In this document: piece by piece, positions 35,687 through 44,183 of the stretch
Layout: the number at the start of each line of letters is the position of its first letter
How positions within the stretch are numbered: the stretch's first letter is position 1
From: Elioraea rosea
Lineage (GTDB): Bacteria > Pseudomonadota > Alphaproteobacteria > Acetobacterales > Acetobacteraceae
Length of the DNA: 64,000 bases
NCBI RefSeq assembly: GCF_007644105.1
Contig: NZ_VFAC01000012.1
Location: 1 to 64,000 of the forward strand
Direction of reading: 5' to 3'
The notes under the pieces: generated by a model
The model's database searches: none
What the model was told of the DNA's origin: nothing
What the model saw: only the letters and a program-made list of their open reading frames with translations
Translations under genes and position numbers: made by a program

Positions 35687-36673
35687 ATGCCCGACCTCCC
35701 CCCACGCAGCGGGCCGCACGACATCGGCGGCCTGGCTTCCGGCACGATCCACCGTGACGAGCATGACTATGCGCACTGGGAGAAGGAGGCCGACGCCATC
35801 CGCATGGTTCTCGCGGATGCGAAGCGGAACTTCTTCACGACGGACGAAACCCGCACCCTGCAGGAGCGGCTCGACGACGCGACCTACTGGGCGCTGCCCT
35901 ACTACGAGCGCTGGATCCACGCCTTTTCCGGCCTGCTTGTGACGAAGGGCGTGCTCGGCGAGGCGGAGATCGAAGCCGAGATCGCGCGGCTTCGCGAGGC
36001 GAGGGCGGACCGTATCGCGCATGACCACGATCACGACCACGATCATGACGACCACGACCATGATCACGGCCACCAGCGTGACCATGACGAGGGCGAGACG
36101 GTTCTCTCACCCCTGAGACTTCGCGCAGTGGCGGTGCGTGAGCGCCTCGTCGCACGCGGCATCATCAGCCGCGAGGAGATCACCGCGGAGATCGCGCGGA
36201 TGGACGGGCGGGGCGAGCATCTCGGTGCCCGCATCGTCGCCCGCGCCTGGACCGACCCCGCCTACGCGAGGCGCCTGGCTGAGGACGGCAACGCGGCGGG
36301 CGAGGAGCTCGGCATTCCCGCCGCGGCGACGCGGCTGACCGCGCTGTTCAACGCGCCGGCGCTGCACAATCTCGTCGTCTGCACGCTCTGCTCCTGCTAT
36401 CCGCGCACGGTGCTCGGGCGGCCTCCCGCCTGGTACAAGAGCCGCTCCTACCGCGCCCGCGCGGTGCGCGAGCCGCGCGCCGTGCTCGCCGAGTTCGGCC
36501 TGTCGCTTCCCGAGATTGTCGAGATCCGCGTCCACGACAGCACCGCGGAGAACCGCTACCTCGTCATCCCCGAACGCCCGGCCGGGACGGAAGGCTGGAG
36601 CGAGGAGCGGCTGGCCGCGCTCGTCACGCGCGACAGCATGATCGGCGTCGCCCGCGCAGGCGAGGCGGCATGA
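35687..36673 (+). CDS. Nitrile hydratase: beta-like N-domain, His/Asp linker and alpha subunit in one chain
   Basis: A 328-residue fusion. Residues 1-110 resemble the N-terminal domain of nitrile hydratase beta or its activator protein (GPHDIGGLASG, YYERWIHAFSGLLVTKGVL). Residues 112-133 are a linker with ten His and many Asp (HDHDHDHDHDDHDHDHGHQ). Residues 138-328 are an alpha subunit with the metal site VCTLCSCYP (Cys232, Cys235, Cys237), the CTLCSC form typical of cobalt enzymes, then RPPAWYKSRSYRARAVREP. AAGGAG lies 7 nt before the ATG. The amidase gene overlaps its stop by 4 nt, so nitrile to amide to acid is the likely pathway. The SH3-like C-terminal half of beta is absent here and I find no separate gene for it in the window. 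Confidence 0.9.
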   Translation: MPDLPPRSGPHDIGGLASGTIHRDEHDYAHWEKEADAIRMVLADAKRNFFTTDETRTLQERLDDATYWALPYYERWIHAFSGLLVTKGVLGEAEIEAEIARLREARADRIAHDHDHDHDHDDHDHDHGHQRDHDEGETVLSPLRLRAVAVRERLVARGIISREEITAEIARMDGRGEHLGARIVARAWTDPAYARRLAEDGNAAGEELGIPAAATRLTALFNAPALHNLVVCTLCSCYPRTVLGRPPAWYKSRSYRARAVREPRAVLAEFGLSLPEIVEIRVHDSTAENRYLVIPERPAGTEGWSEERLAALVTRDSMIGVARAGEAA

Positions 36674-38064
36674 CCGACGCGGCAACGCTCTCGGCCACCG
36701 ATCTCGCCGCGCTCTACGCGCGCGGCGCGCTGTCGCCGCGCGAGGCCACCCGCGCCTGCCTCGACCGCATCGGGCGTCACGACGGCGCGTTGAACGCGAT
36801 GGCGGTGGTGGACGATGCGGGCGCGATGGCGGCGGCGGCCGAGAGCGAGCGTCGCTGGCATGCGGGCCGCCCGCTCTCCCCGCTCGATGGCGTGCCGGCG
36901 ACCGTGAAGGACCTGCTCCATCTCGCCGGCCACCCGACGCGGCGCGGCAGCCGCGCGACGGATACAGCTCCGGTCGCCGAGGACAGCCCCGTCGTGCTCG
37001 GGCTGAAGGCGGCCGGCGTCGTGATCCTCGGCAAGACGACGACGACGGAGTTCGGCTGGAAGTCCCCGGGCGACTGCCCGCTGCACGGCATCACGCGCAA
37101 CCCCTGGAACCGCGCGATGACGACCGGGGGGTCGTCGTCCGGCGCCGGTGCCGCCGCGGCCGCCGGCTACGCCCCGTTGCATATCGGCACCGATGCCGGC
37201 GGGTCGATCCGAATCCCCGCCTCGTGGTGCGGCATCGTCGGGCTGAAGCCGAGCTTCGGGCGCGTTCCGCAATGGCCGCTCGGCGCTTTCGCGCAGGTCG
37301 CCGTCGCCGGGCCGATGACGCGCACGGTGGCCGATGCCACGCTGATGCTCGATGCGATCGGGCGGTTCGACTGGCGCGACCCGCTCTGCCTCCCCTCCCC
37401 CCCTCCGGACTGGCTCGGCCGCGCCGCGGGCGGCGTGCGCGGGATGACCGTGGCCGTGGTTCGCCACCTCGGCTACGAGCCGCCCGCAGATGCTGCCTCC
37501 GTCGAGGCCGTCTCCCGGGCAGCGCGCGCGCTCGAGGCAGCGGGCGCGATCGTGACGGAGGCAGATCCTTCCCTTCCCGACACGCGCACCCTGTTCGGCG
37601 CGGTGTGGGGCCAGGCGCTGAAGCGGCTCGTCGATTCCTTTCCCGAGGAGAGGCGCGCGCTGCTCGACGCCCCGCTCGTCGCCATGGCGCAGCGCACCGA
37701 GCCGATGCCGGCGGAGGCCTTCCTCGCCGTTCAGGCGGCGGTGATCGAAACCGCCCATGCGATGGCTGCCTTCCACCGCCGCTACGACCTCGTGCTCTGC
37801 CCGGCCGTGCCGCAGGCCGCGCTTCCCTGCGAGGAGGAGCTCACCCATCCCGAGCGGGACCTCTGGCAGCGCTGGGCGCCGTGGACCTTCGCCTTCAACC
37901 TCTCGCGCCAGCCGGCAATCGCGGTACCGACGGGCCTCGACTCGGACGGCCTGCCGAGAGGCGTGCAGGTCGCGGCCGCGCTCTACCGCGACGATCTGGC
38001 GCTCGCGGGCGCAGCGGTAATCGAGGCAGCGCTCGCCGCGCCAACGCTCGCGCCGCTCGGCTGA
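36670..38064 (+). CDS. Amidase (amidase-signature family)
   Basis: Ser-cisSer-Lys hydrolase of 464 residues that converts amides to acids and ammonia. Lys80 (PATVKDLLHLAG), the cis-Ser in GGSSSGAG (Ser156) and the nucleophile in GTDAGGSIRIPAS (Ser179) are all present. The ATG overlaps the stop of the nitrile hydratase gene, and amidase next to nitrile hydratase is the classic nitrile-degradation pair. There is no signal peptide, so it is cytoplasmic. The family also includes aryl-amidases and GatA; length and context fit an amide-degrading enzyme. Confidence 0.92.
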   Translation: MTDAATLSATDLAALYARGALSPREATRACLDRIGRHDGALNAMAVVDDAGAMAAAAESERRWHAGRPLSPLDGVPATVKDLLHLAGHPTRRGSRATDTAPVAEDSPVVLGLKAAGVVILGKTTTTEFGWKSPGDCPLHGITRNPWNRAMTTGGSSSGAGAAAAAGYAPLHIGTDAGGSIRIPASWCGIVGLKPSFGRVPQWPLGAFAQVAVAGPMTRTVADATLMLDAIGRFDWRDPLCLPSPPPDWLGRAAGGVRGMTVAVVRHLGYEPPADAASVEAVSRAARALEAAGAIVTEADPSLPDTRTLFGAVWGQALKRLVDSFPEERRALLDAPLVAMAQRTEPMPAEAFLAVQAAVIETAHAMAAFHRRYDLVLCPAVPQAALPCEEELTHPERDLWQRWAPWTFAFNLSRQPAIAVPTGLDSDGLPRGVQVAAALYRDDLALAGAAVIEAALAAPTLAPLG

Positions 38065-38070
38065 GGCGCC

Positions 38071-38733
38071 ATGGCGCGGCCGGCGATCGGGGTGATGGCC
38101 AAGGCACCGCGTCCGGGCTTCGTCAAGACGCGCCTGATCCCAGCGCTCGGGGGCGACGGCGCTGCCGCGCTTGCCCGCGCCTTTCTCGAGGACAGCGCGG
38201 CGCTCGCGCGCGACGTGGCTGACGCCTACGTCATCGCGAGCCCTGACGAGGCGCGCGGCGCGCTCGCCGACCTGATCGGGCTTCCCGCGCTGCCGCAGGG
38301 CGAGGGTGACCTTGGCGCGCGCATCGTCTCCGCCTTCGCGGCGCTGTTCGCGCGCGGCCACGCGCCGGTGCTCCTGATCGGCGCCGACACGCCGACGCTG
38401 CCGCGCACCCATCTCGAGGCCGCGATCGCGCTTCTCGCCGAGCAGCCCGGACGCGCCGTGTTCGGCCCCACAGGCGATGGCGGATACTGGACCGTGGGAT
38501 TGTCCGTGCCACGCCCTGCCCTGTTCGAAGGCATCGCCTGGAGCACGCCGCAGGTGCTCGCCGACACGCAGCGCGCCGCGGCGCGCGCAGGCATCGCCGT
38601 CGCGCTCGCCCCGCCCTGGCACGACATCGACGAGCCTGCCGATCTCGAGCTTCTCGCGCGCCAGCTCGCGGAGGATGAGGCGGCCGCGCCGGCAACGCGC
38701 GCCGCGCTCGCGAGGCTTCGCCCGTTTCGCTAG
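38071..38733 (+). CDS. DUF2064 / TIGR04282-type glycosyltransferase-like protein
   Basis: A 220-residue GT-A nucleotidyltransferase-like protein. Family marks are VMAKAPRPGFVKTRLIP at the N-terminus, LLIGADTPTLP in the middle and FGPTGDGGYWTVGL. Relatives are linked to guanylyltransferase (CofC-like) folds and to glycosyltransferases of arsenosugar-type pathways. It follows the amidase after 6 nt and may only be in the operon by position; the function is unknown. Confidence 0.8.
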   Translation: MARPAIGVMAKAPRPGFVKTRLIPALGGDGAAALARAFLEDSAALARDVADAYVIASPDEARGALADLIGLPALPQGEGDLGARIVSAFAALFARGHAPVLLIGADTPTLPRTHLEAAIALLAEQPGRAVFGPTGDGGYWTVGLSVPRPALFEGIAWSTPQVLADTQRAAARAGIAVALAPPWHDIDEPADLELLARQLAEDEAAAPATRAALARLRPFR

Positions 38734-38766
38734 TCTGTGTTCAACAAAGAACGCCAGGGGACACGC

Positions 38767-39735
38767 ATGCGACGCCGAGACCTCTCCCTCGCCCTGCCCT
38801 TCCTCGCACTGCCGACGGCCGCACGGGCGCAAGCCTTCCCGACGCGGCAGATCACGATGATCGTTCCCTTCCCTCCCGGCGGCCAGGCAGACCTTGCCGC
38901 ACGGCCGGTCGCTGCCGGGATGGAGCAGGCGCTCGGCCAGGCCGTCGTCATCCAGAACCGCGGCGGCGCGGGCGGTGCGATCGGCAACGCCGCCGTCGCG
39001 CGTGCGCCCGCGGATGGCTACACGGTTCTGATGGCGCTCTCCTCCCTCGCGGTCCTGCCGGAGGCCGATCGCCTGTTCGGCCGCCCGCCGCAATACGAGA
39101 TGTACCAGCTCGTCCCCATCGGCCGCGTGCTGGCGGACCCGACGATGCTCGCCGTCCGCGCCGACAGCCCGTGGACGACGCTCGAGGAGTTCGTCGCCGC
39201 TGCGAAGGCAGCGCCGGGCTCCATCCCCTATGGAAGCTCCGGCACCTACGGCACGTTGCATGTGGCGATGGAGATGTTCGCTCACGCCGCGTCGATCCGT
39301 CTCCTGCACGTTCCGTTCCAGGGTGCTGGCCCCGCGCTGACGGCGTTGATCGGCGGCCAAGTGCGCGCGCTCGCCTCGGCGCCTGGAACCCTGACGCAGC
39401 ACGTGCGCGAGGGGCGCATGCGCGTGCTCGCCTGCTGGGGGGCGGAGCGCGTGCCCGCCTTCCCCGAGGTGCCGACCTTCCTCGAGCGCGGCTTCGCGGG
39501 CGTCGAGTTCTACATCTGGGCAGGGCTGTTCGCTCCCGCCGGAACGCCGCAGCCGGTGCAAGAGAAGCTGCGGGAGGGCCTCGCCGCGGCGATGCGGAGC
39601 CCCATCGCCGTCCGCGCCTTCGAGACGGCAGGGAGCCCACCCGCCTGGCTCGACCAGCCCGACTTCGCCCGCTTCGTCGCCGCTGACAGCGCGCGGCTTC
39701 TCACGGCGGTCCGCGCCATCGGCAAGGTCGAGTAG
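38767..39735 (+). CDS. Bug/TctC-family periplasmic binding protein 2
   Basis: A second Bug-type binding protein, 322 residues from ATG 38767. The signal MRRRDLSLALPFLALPTAARA is followed by the standard FPTRQITMIVPFPPGGQADLAARP. NRGGAGGAIGNAAVARAPADGYT matches the ligand-loop region. It lies 33 nt after the DUF2064 gene and 92 nt before the lyase gene. It probably binds a carboxylate, perhaps one linked to the lyase/CoA-transferase pair that follows. Confidence 0.9.
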   Translation: MRRRDLSLALPFLALPTAARAQAFPTRQITMIVPFPPGGQADLAARPVAAGMEQALGQAVVIQNRGGAGGAIGNAAVARAPADGYTVLMALSSLAVLPEADRLFGRPPQYEMYQLVPIGRVLADPTMLAVRADSPWTTLEEFVAAAKAAPGSIPYGSSGTYGTLHVAMEMFAHAASIRLLHVPFQGAGPALTALIGGQVRALASAPGTLTQHVREGRMRVLACWGAERVPAFPEVPTFLERGFAGVEFYIWAGLFAPAGTPQPVQEKLREGLAAAMRSPIAVRAFETAGSPPAWLDQPDFARFVAADSARLLTAVRAIGKVE

Positions 39736-39827
39736 CGAGGCACCCCGGGTGGCCCCGATGCTTCACGCCGCCTTCCGTCCGTGGCATGCGTGAGTCGGCC
39801 GCCCCGCGCGGCATTGGAGAATGCGCG

Positions 39828-40763
39828 ATGACGGAGACAGTGGAACCGAAAGGCCGCGTGCTGATCAGCGAGGTTGGCCCGCGCGATGGGCTGCAGAACG
39901 CGCACGGCATCATGCCGACGGAGGCCAAGCAGCGCTGGATCACCGCGCTCGCCGAAGCGGGGCTGCAGGAGATCGAGGTCGGCTCCTTCGTCAGGCCTGA
40001 CCGCGTGCCGCAGCTCGCCGACACCGCCGAGGTGGTGGCGCATGCCCTGACCATTCCCGGCCTCACCGTTGCTGTGCTCGCGCCGAACGCCAAGGGGGCG
40101 GAGCGTGCGATCGCTGCCGGCGCGCACAAGATCACCGTGCCGGTGAGCGCGAGCCGCGCGCATGCGCTCGCCAATGTCGGGATGACGGTCGAGCAGTCGG
40201 TCGAGGCGCTGCGGTCGGTCTGCGCGCTGCGCGACGCCGCACCTGAGGGCAAGCGCCCCTCGGTCGAGGGCGGGCTGTCGACCGCGTTCGGCTGCACGCT
40301 CCAGGGCGAGGTGCCGGAGGACGATGTCGTGCGGCTCGCCGCGATGATGGTCGAGGCCGGCGCCGACGAGGTCGGCCTCTCCGACACCACCGGCATGGCC
40401 AATCCCGCGCAGGTGAAGCGGCTCGTGCGCCGCGTGCGTGCGGCGATCGGGCACAGGCTCTCGGGCGTGCACCTGCACGACACGCGCGGGCTGGCGCTCG
40501 CCAATGCCTTTGCCGCCTGGGAGGAGGGCATCGGCACGTTCGACGGCTCGCTTGCCGGCCTCGGCGGCTGCCCCTTTGCGCCCGGCGCCTCGGGCAATGC
40601 GGTGACGGAGGATCTCGTCTCGATGTTCCATGATCTCGGTGTCGAAACGGGCATTGACCTCGACCGGCTGATCGCCGCGCGCGCCATCCTTGCGGAGGCG
40701 CTGCCCGGCGAGGTGTTGCATGGCGCGGCGGCGCGCTGGCGCGCGGGCAGGCAGGCGGCATGA
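39828..40763 (+). CDS. Hydroxymethylglutaryl-CoA lyase family protein
   Basis: A TIM-barrel lyase of 311 residues that cleaves HMG-CoA, or a related 3-hydroxyacyl-CoA, to acetyl-CoA and a keto product. ATG 39828 has GGAGA upstream. Conserved sites are VGPRDGLQN (catalytic Arg/Asp), VHLHDTRGLALAN (metal His residues) and GLGGCPFAPGASGN with the catalytic Cys. It overlaps the following CoA-transferase gene by 4 nt, an arrangement that suits activation and cleavage of a dicarboxylic acid such as a citramalate- or HMG-like compound; leucine breakdown is the alternative. Confidence 0.88.
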   Translation: MTETVEPKGRVLISEVGPRDGLQNAHGIMPTEAKQRWITALAEAGLQEIEVGSFVRPDRVPQLADTAEVVAHALTIPGLTVAVLAPNAKGAERAIAAGAHKITVPVSASRAHALANVGMTVEQSVEALRSVCALRDAAPEGKRPSVEGGLSTAFGCTLQGEVPEDDVVRLAAMMVEAGADEVGLSDTTGMANPAQVKRLVRRVRAAIGHRLSGVHLHDTRGLALANAFAAWEEGIGTFDGSLAGLGGCPFAPGASGNAVTEDLVSMFHDLGVETGIDLDRLIAARAILAEALPGEVLHGAAARWRAGRQAA

Positions 40764-41953
40764 GCGCGCCGCTCGCCGGGCTTCGCGTCGTCGAGCTCAC
40801 CCACATGGTCATGGGGCCGACCTGCGGCCTCGTGCTCGGCGATCTCGGCGCCGATGTCGTGAAGGTCGAACCGGCACCGGAAGGGGACAACACGCGCCGC
40901 CTGCTCGGCTCGGGCATGGGGTTCTTCGCGATGTACAATCGCAACAAGAAGAGCCTCGCGATCGACCTCAAGACCGAGCGCGGCAAGGCGGCGCTCCTGA
41001 AGCTGGTCGATCGCGCCGACATCTTCGTCGAGAATTTCCGCCCCGGCGCGATGGACCGCATGGGCTTCGGCTACGAGGCGCTGTCGGGGCGCAACCCGAG
41101 GCTGATCTACGTCTCGCACAAGGGGTTCCAGGACGGGCCGTACCAGGACCGCACTGCGCTCGACGAGGTGGTGCAGATGATGGGCGGGCTCGCGTACATG
41201 ACCGGTCCGCCCGGCCAGCCCCTTCGTGCCGGCGCCTCGCTGAACGACGTGATGGGCGGCATGTTCGGCGCCATCGGCGTGCTCTCCGCGGTGATCGAAC
41301 GCCAGCGCACCGGGCGCGGCCAGCGCGTCGTCTCCTCGCTGTTCGAGAACACGGTGTTCCTGATGGGCCAGCACATGGCAATGCACGCGATGACGGGGAA
41401 GAAGCTAAACCCGATGTCGGTGCGCACGCCGGCCTGGGGCGTGTACGACATCTTCCACACCGCCGATGGCGAGCAGATCTTCATCGGCATCGTCACGGAT
41501 ACGCAATGGGAGGCCGCCTGCCGCGCCTTCGGCTTCGACGACCTCGCGGCAGACCCTCGGTTTCGCACGAACAATGACCGCGTGCGCGGCCGGGAGTGGC
41601 TGATCCCGGCGCTTGCCGAACGCTTCGGGAGGCAGACGCGCGCGGCGCTGGCCGAGGCCTGCGAAACATGCGGCCTTCCCTTCGCCCCGATCGCACGGCC
41701 GGACGAGCTGTTCGACGACCCGCACCTGAACGCCTCGGGCGGCCTGCTCCCGGTCACCCTGCCCGACGGCAAGGCGACGCGGCTTCCCGCGCTTCCCGTC
41801 GCGATGGACGGCGCGCGCATGCCGCTGCGGCGCGATTCGCCGACGATCGGCGCCGATGGCCGCGAGGTGCTCGCCGAAGCCGGGCTCGCGCCGGCCGAGA
41901 TCGAGGCGCTGGTGGCGGACGGCATCGTGGTGGTGCGCGAGGACCGGCGGTGA
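40760..41953 (+). CDS. Class III CoA-transferase (CaiB/BaiF family)
   Basis: A 397-residue formyl-CoA-transferase-type enzyme. It begins LAGLRVVELTHMVMGP, has GDLGADVVKVEP and NKKSLAIDLKTERG, and the predicted catalytic Asp lies in RTALDEVVQMMGGL. It is coupled to the lyase gene by a 4-nt overlap, so the pair probably activates an organic acid as its CoA ester and cleaves it. The donor and acceptor acids are not readable from sequence. Confidence 0.9.
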   Translation: MSAPLAGLRVVELTHMVMGPTCGLVLGDLGADVVKVEPAPEGDNTRRLLGSGMGFFAMYNRNKKSLAIDLKTERGKAALLKLVDRADIFVENFRPGAMDRMGFGYEALSGRNPRLIYVSHKGFQDGPYQDRTALDEVVQMMGGLAYMTGPPGQPLRAGASLNDVMGGMFGAIGVLSAVIERQRTGRGQRVVSSLFENTVFLMGQHMAMHAMTGKKLNPMSVRTPAWGVYDIFHTADGEQIFIGIVTDTQWEAACRAFGFDDLAADPRFRTNNDRVRGREWLIPALAERFGRQTRAALAEACETCGLPFAPIARPDELFDDPHLNASGGLLPVTLPDGKATRLPALPVAMDGARMPLRRDSPTIGADGREVLAEAGLAPAEIEALVADGIVVVREDRR

Positions 41954-42921
41954 GCGAGCCCGCGCCGGCCATCTCCGTCGCCGATCTCCACTTCAGCTAT
42001 GACGGCACCGTCGCCCTCGCGGGGGTCAGCTTCGCGGCCGGTACGGGAACCGTCACCGCGCTCGTCGGCCCGAACGGTGCCGGCAAGACCACGCTGATGC
42101 GCTGCATCGCCGGGCTCGAGCCGCCAGAGCGCGGGGCGCTCGCCGTCGCCGGCATCGACGTGGTGGCCGAGCCGCGGGCCGCGCGCGCGCGCACGGGCTT
42201 CCTGCAGGATTTCTTCGGCCTCTACGACAGGCTCAGCGTGCGCCGCTGCCTCGACTATGCCGCGCGGGCGCGCCTGGTGCCCGAGGCCGAGCGCGACCTG
42301 CGCGTGGCGGAGGTCGCCTCCTCGCTCGGCCTCACCGAGTTGCTGGAGCGCACGCCGTCGGCACTCTCGCGCGGGCAGCGCCAGCGCGTGGCGATCGGCA
42401 CCGCCATCGTGCACGGGCCGGATGTGCTGATCCTCGACGAGCCAGCGGCGGGCCTCGACCCCGAGGCGCGGGCAGAGCTTGCCTCGCTGATCCGTGCGCT
42501 CGCGGCAAAGGGCGTGACGCTTCTCGTCTCCTCCCACATCCTCGCCGAGCTCGAGGACTATTCGACAGACGTGCTGATGCTGGAAGCCGGCCAGGTGATC
42601 GGCCATGGGCCGGTCGGCCGCGCCGAGCGGCAGATCGCGCTGACGCTCGCGGGCGGCGACCCGGCTTCACTCGCGGCCCGCCTCAGCGCCGAGGAGGGCA
42701 TTGGCGCCGTCACCACAACGGGCCAGGAACTCAGCTTCGCCTTCGCGGGTGACGAGGCGGCGCAGGCGGCGCTGCTCGCGCGCCTCGTTCGCGAGGGCGT
42801 TCCCGTCGCGACATTCGCTGAGAGGCGTAGCTCGATGCAGGAGCTCTACCTCTCGCGGCTTCGCGAGGCGCGCGGCCAGGGTGCGGACCAGAGTGCGGAC
42901 CAGGGTGGAGCCGCGGCATGA
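41950..42921 (+). CDS. ABC transporter ATP-binding protein (ABC-2/exporter type)
   Basis: A 323-residue ATPase. GTG 41950 overlaps the CoA-transferase stop (GTGA). Walker A is VGPNGAGKTTL, the signature appears as LSRGQRQRVAIG instead of LSGGQ, Walker B is VLILDEPAAGLDP, and the switch SSHILAEL follows. A C-terminal domain of about 90 residues follows the ATPase, ending with a short repeated GADQSADQGG tail. It is coupled to the next gene, a membrane protein, as in NatA/NatB-like pairs. The exported substrate is unknown. Confidence 0.88.
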   Translation: MSEPAPAISVADLHFSYDGTVALAGVSFAAGTGTVTALVGPNGAGKTTLMRCIAGLEPPERGALAVAGIDVVAEPRAARARTGFLQDFFGLYDRLSVRRCLDYAARARLVPEAERDLRVAEVASSLGLTELLERTPSALSRGQRQRVAIGTAIVHGPDVLILDEPAAGLDPEARAELASLIRALAAKGVTLLVSSHILAELEDYSTDVLMLEAGQVIGHGPVGRAERQIALTLAGGDPASLAARLSAEEGIGAVTTTGQELSFAFAGDEAAQAALLARLVREGVPVATFAERRSSMQELYLSRLREARGQGADQSADQGGAAA

Positions 42922-44183
42922 ACCCCGAGCTTCTCCGCAACATCTGGCTCGAGATCACGCCGCAACGCCTCGCCGCGATGCCGGCCGTGCTGTTCCTCCT
43001 GTTCGGCGTGGTGTGGCTGTCCGAAGGCGTGGGTGAACTGCCCGACGCGGCGTGGTGGACCGGCATCGCCATCGGCGTCGTCTGGGGCGCGCGCCAGGCC
43101 GCGGGCGCGGTGATGGGCGAGGTTGCAGCGCGCACTTGGGACGCGCAGCGGGCGAGCGCGCTTGGCCCGGCGCAGATGGCGCTCGGCAAGCTCTTCGGCG
43201 CCACCGCGTATGCCTGGTACGGCGTCGCGCCCTGCATCGCCGTGCTTCTCGCCACCGGCGGCGCGCCGGCCGATGCGGCGACGCTCGCCCTGCGCACCGC
43301 GCTTTCGCACGGCGCGGCATTGTTCGCCTCGCTCGTGATTCTCGGCCTCGGCGGCCGCGCGCTCGTCCTGACCAGCCTGCCGCATCTCCTCGGCATGCTC
43401 GCTGGCGCAGGCATCGAGTATCCACTCGCCGCCGTCTCGGACGCGACCGGCTGGTACGGGCTCGCGCTCGAGGGAACGGCCTTCGGCCTCCTCTCCGGGT
43501 TGCTGCTGTGGGCGTGGAGCGTCGTGGGCTGCACGGCCCTCATTGCGCGGGAGCTGAACGTGCCGCGGCGCGCCCCGGCCTGGCCGGCGTTCATCCTGTT
43601 CGTCGCCGCCTATGCCGCCGGCTTCGGCTCGGGCGACAGCGAGCACGGGCCACTCCGCGCGGCCTTCCTCGCCCTCGGCCTGCTGACGGCGACGACGGCG
43701 CTCGTGGAGCCGAAATCGCGCGTCGAGATCGCGCGCCTCCTCGCGGGCCGCCTCGGAGAGATCCCTCCCTCCATTCAGGCGCTCGCCGCCACGTCCGTGG
43801 TCGCGGTGCTGCTCGGGTTCGGGCCTGTCCAGGCGCCGTCCTACGGGTCCGACTTCACCACCCTCCTGCCCGTCGCAGGCGTGCTGTTCCTCGCGCGCGA
43901 CATTGCGTTGATCCGCCTCCTCTCGCTCCGGCGCGGGGGCCTGCGCGGGGCGATCGCGGCGGTCGTCTGGTTCGCCGTTCTCTACGGCATGCTTCCGGTG
44001 CTGCTCGCCTCCGCCGGGGCGGAGATGCTGCTGGTGCTGTTCTATCCGGTACCGGTCGAGGGCGCGGACGTGGCGACCGCGCTCGCCCTCGGGGCACCCG
44101 CGGCGCAGGCCGCGATCCTTTGGGCACTGCTCGCGCGTGCGGTGCGGCAGGGCCTTGCCCCCGCCGCACCGCGGCCTGCCTGA
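42918..44183 (+). CDS. Membrane protein, probable permease partner of the ABC ATPase
   Basis: A 421-residue protein with about ten hydrophobic helices. I do not recognise a named family; the pairing with an ABC-2-type ATPase by a 4-nt overlap suggests the permease. Its length is close to that of NatB-like permeases, but no large extracytoplasmic domain is obvious. Its stop codon touches that of the convergent TPR gene with no base between. Confidence 0.75.
   Translation: MNPELLRNIWLEITPQRLAAMPAVLFLLFGVVWLSEGVGELPDAAWWTGIAIGVVWGARQAAGAVMGEVAARTWDAQRASALGPAQMALGKLFGATAYAWYGVAPCIAVLLATGGAPADAATLALRTALSHGAALFASLVILGLGGRALVLTSLPHLLGMLAGAGIEYPLAAVSDATGWYGLALEGTAFGLLSGLLLWAWSVVGCTALIARELNVPRRAPAWPAFILFVAAYAAGFGSGDSEHGPLRAAFLALGLLTATTALVEPKSRVEIARLLAGRLGEIPPSIQALAATSVVAVLLGFGPVQAPSYGSDFTTLLPVAGVLFLARDIALIRLLSLRRGGLRGAIAAVVWFAVLYGMLPVLLASAGAEMLLVLFYPVPVEGADVATALALGAPAAQAAILWALLARAVRQGLAPAAPRPA

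Noticed and set aside
36020-36085. Short repeated GACCAC/GATCAC units that look like a microsatellite or CRISPR-like array
   Set aside because: They are the codons of the His/Asp linker in the nitrile hydratase fusion, in frame and without spacers.
36556-39561. Open frame of about 1000 codons on the minus strand opposite the amidase, DUF2064 and Bug genes
   Set aside because: Same antisense composition artefact; the plus-strand genes have catalytic motifs, ribosome binding sites and sensible overlaps.
42870-42915. Small repeat GTGCGGACCAG near the end of the ABC ATPase gene
   Set aside because: Only two short copies, encoding a Gln/Asp/Ala tail; too short to call a separate element.
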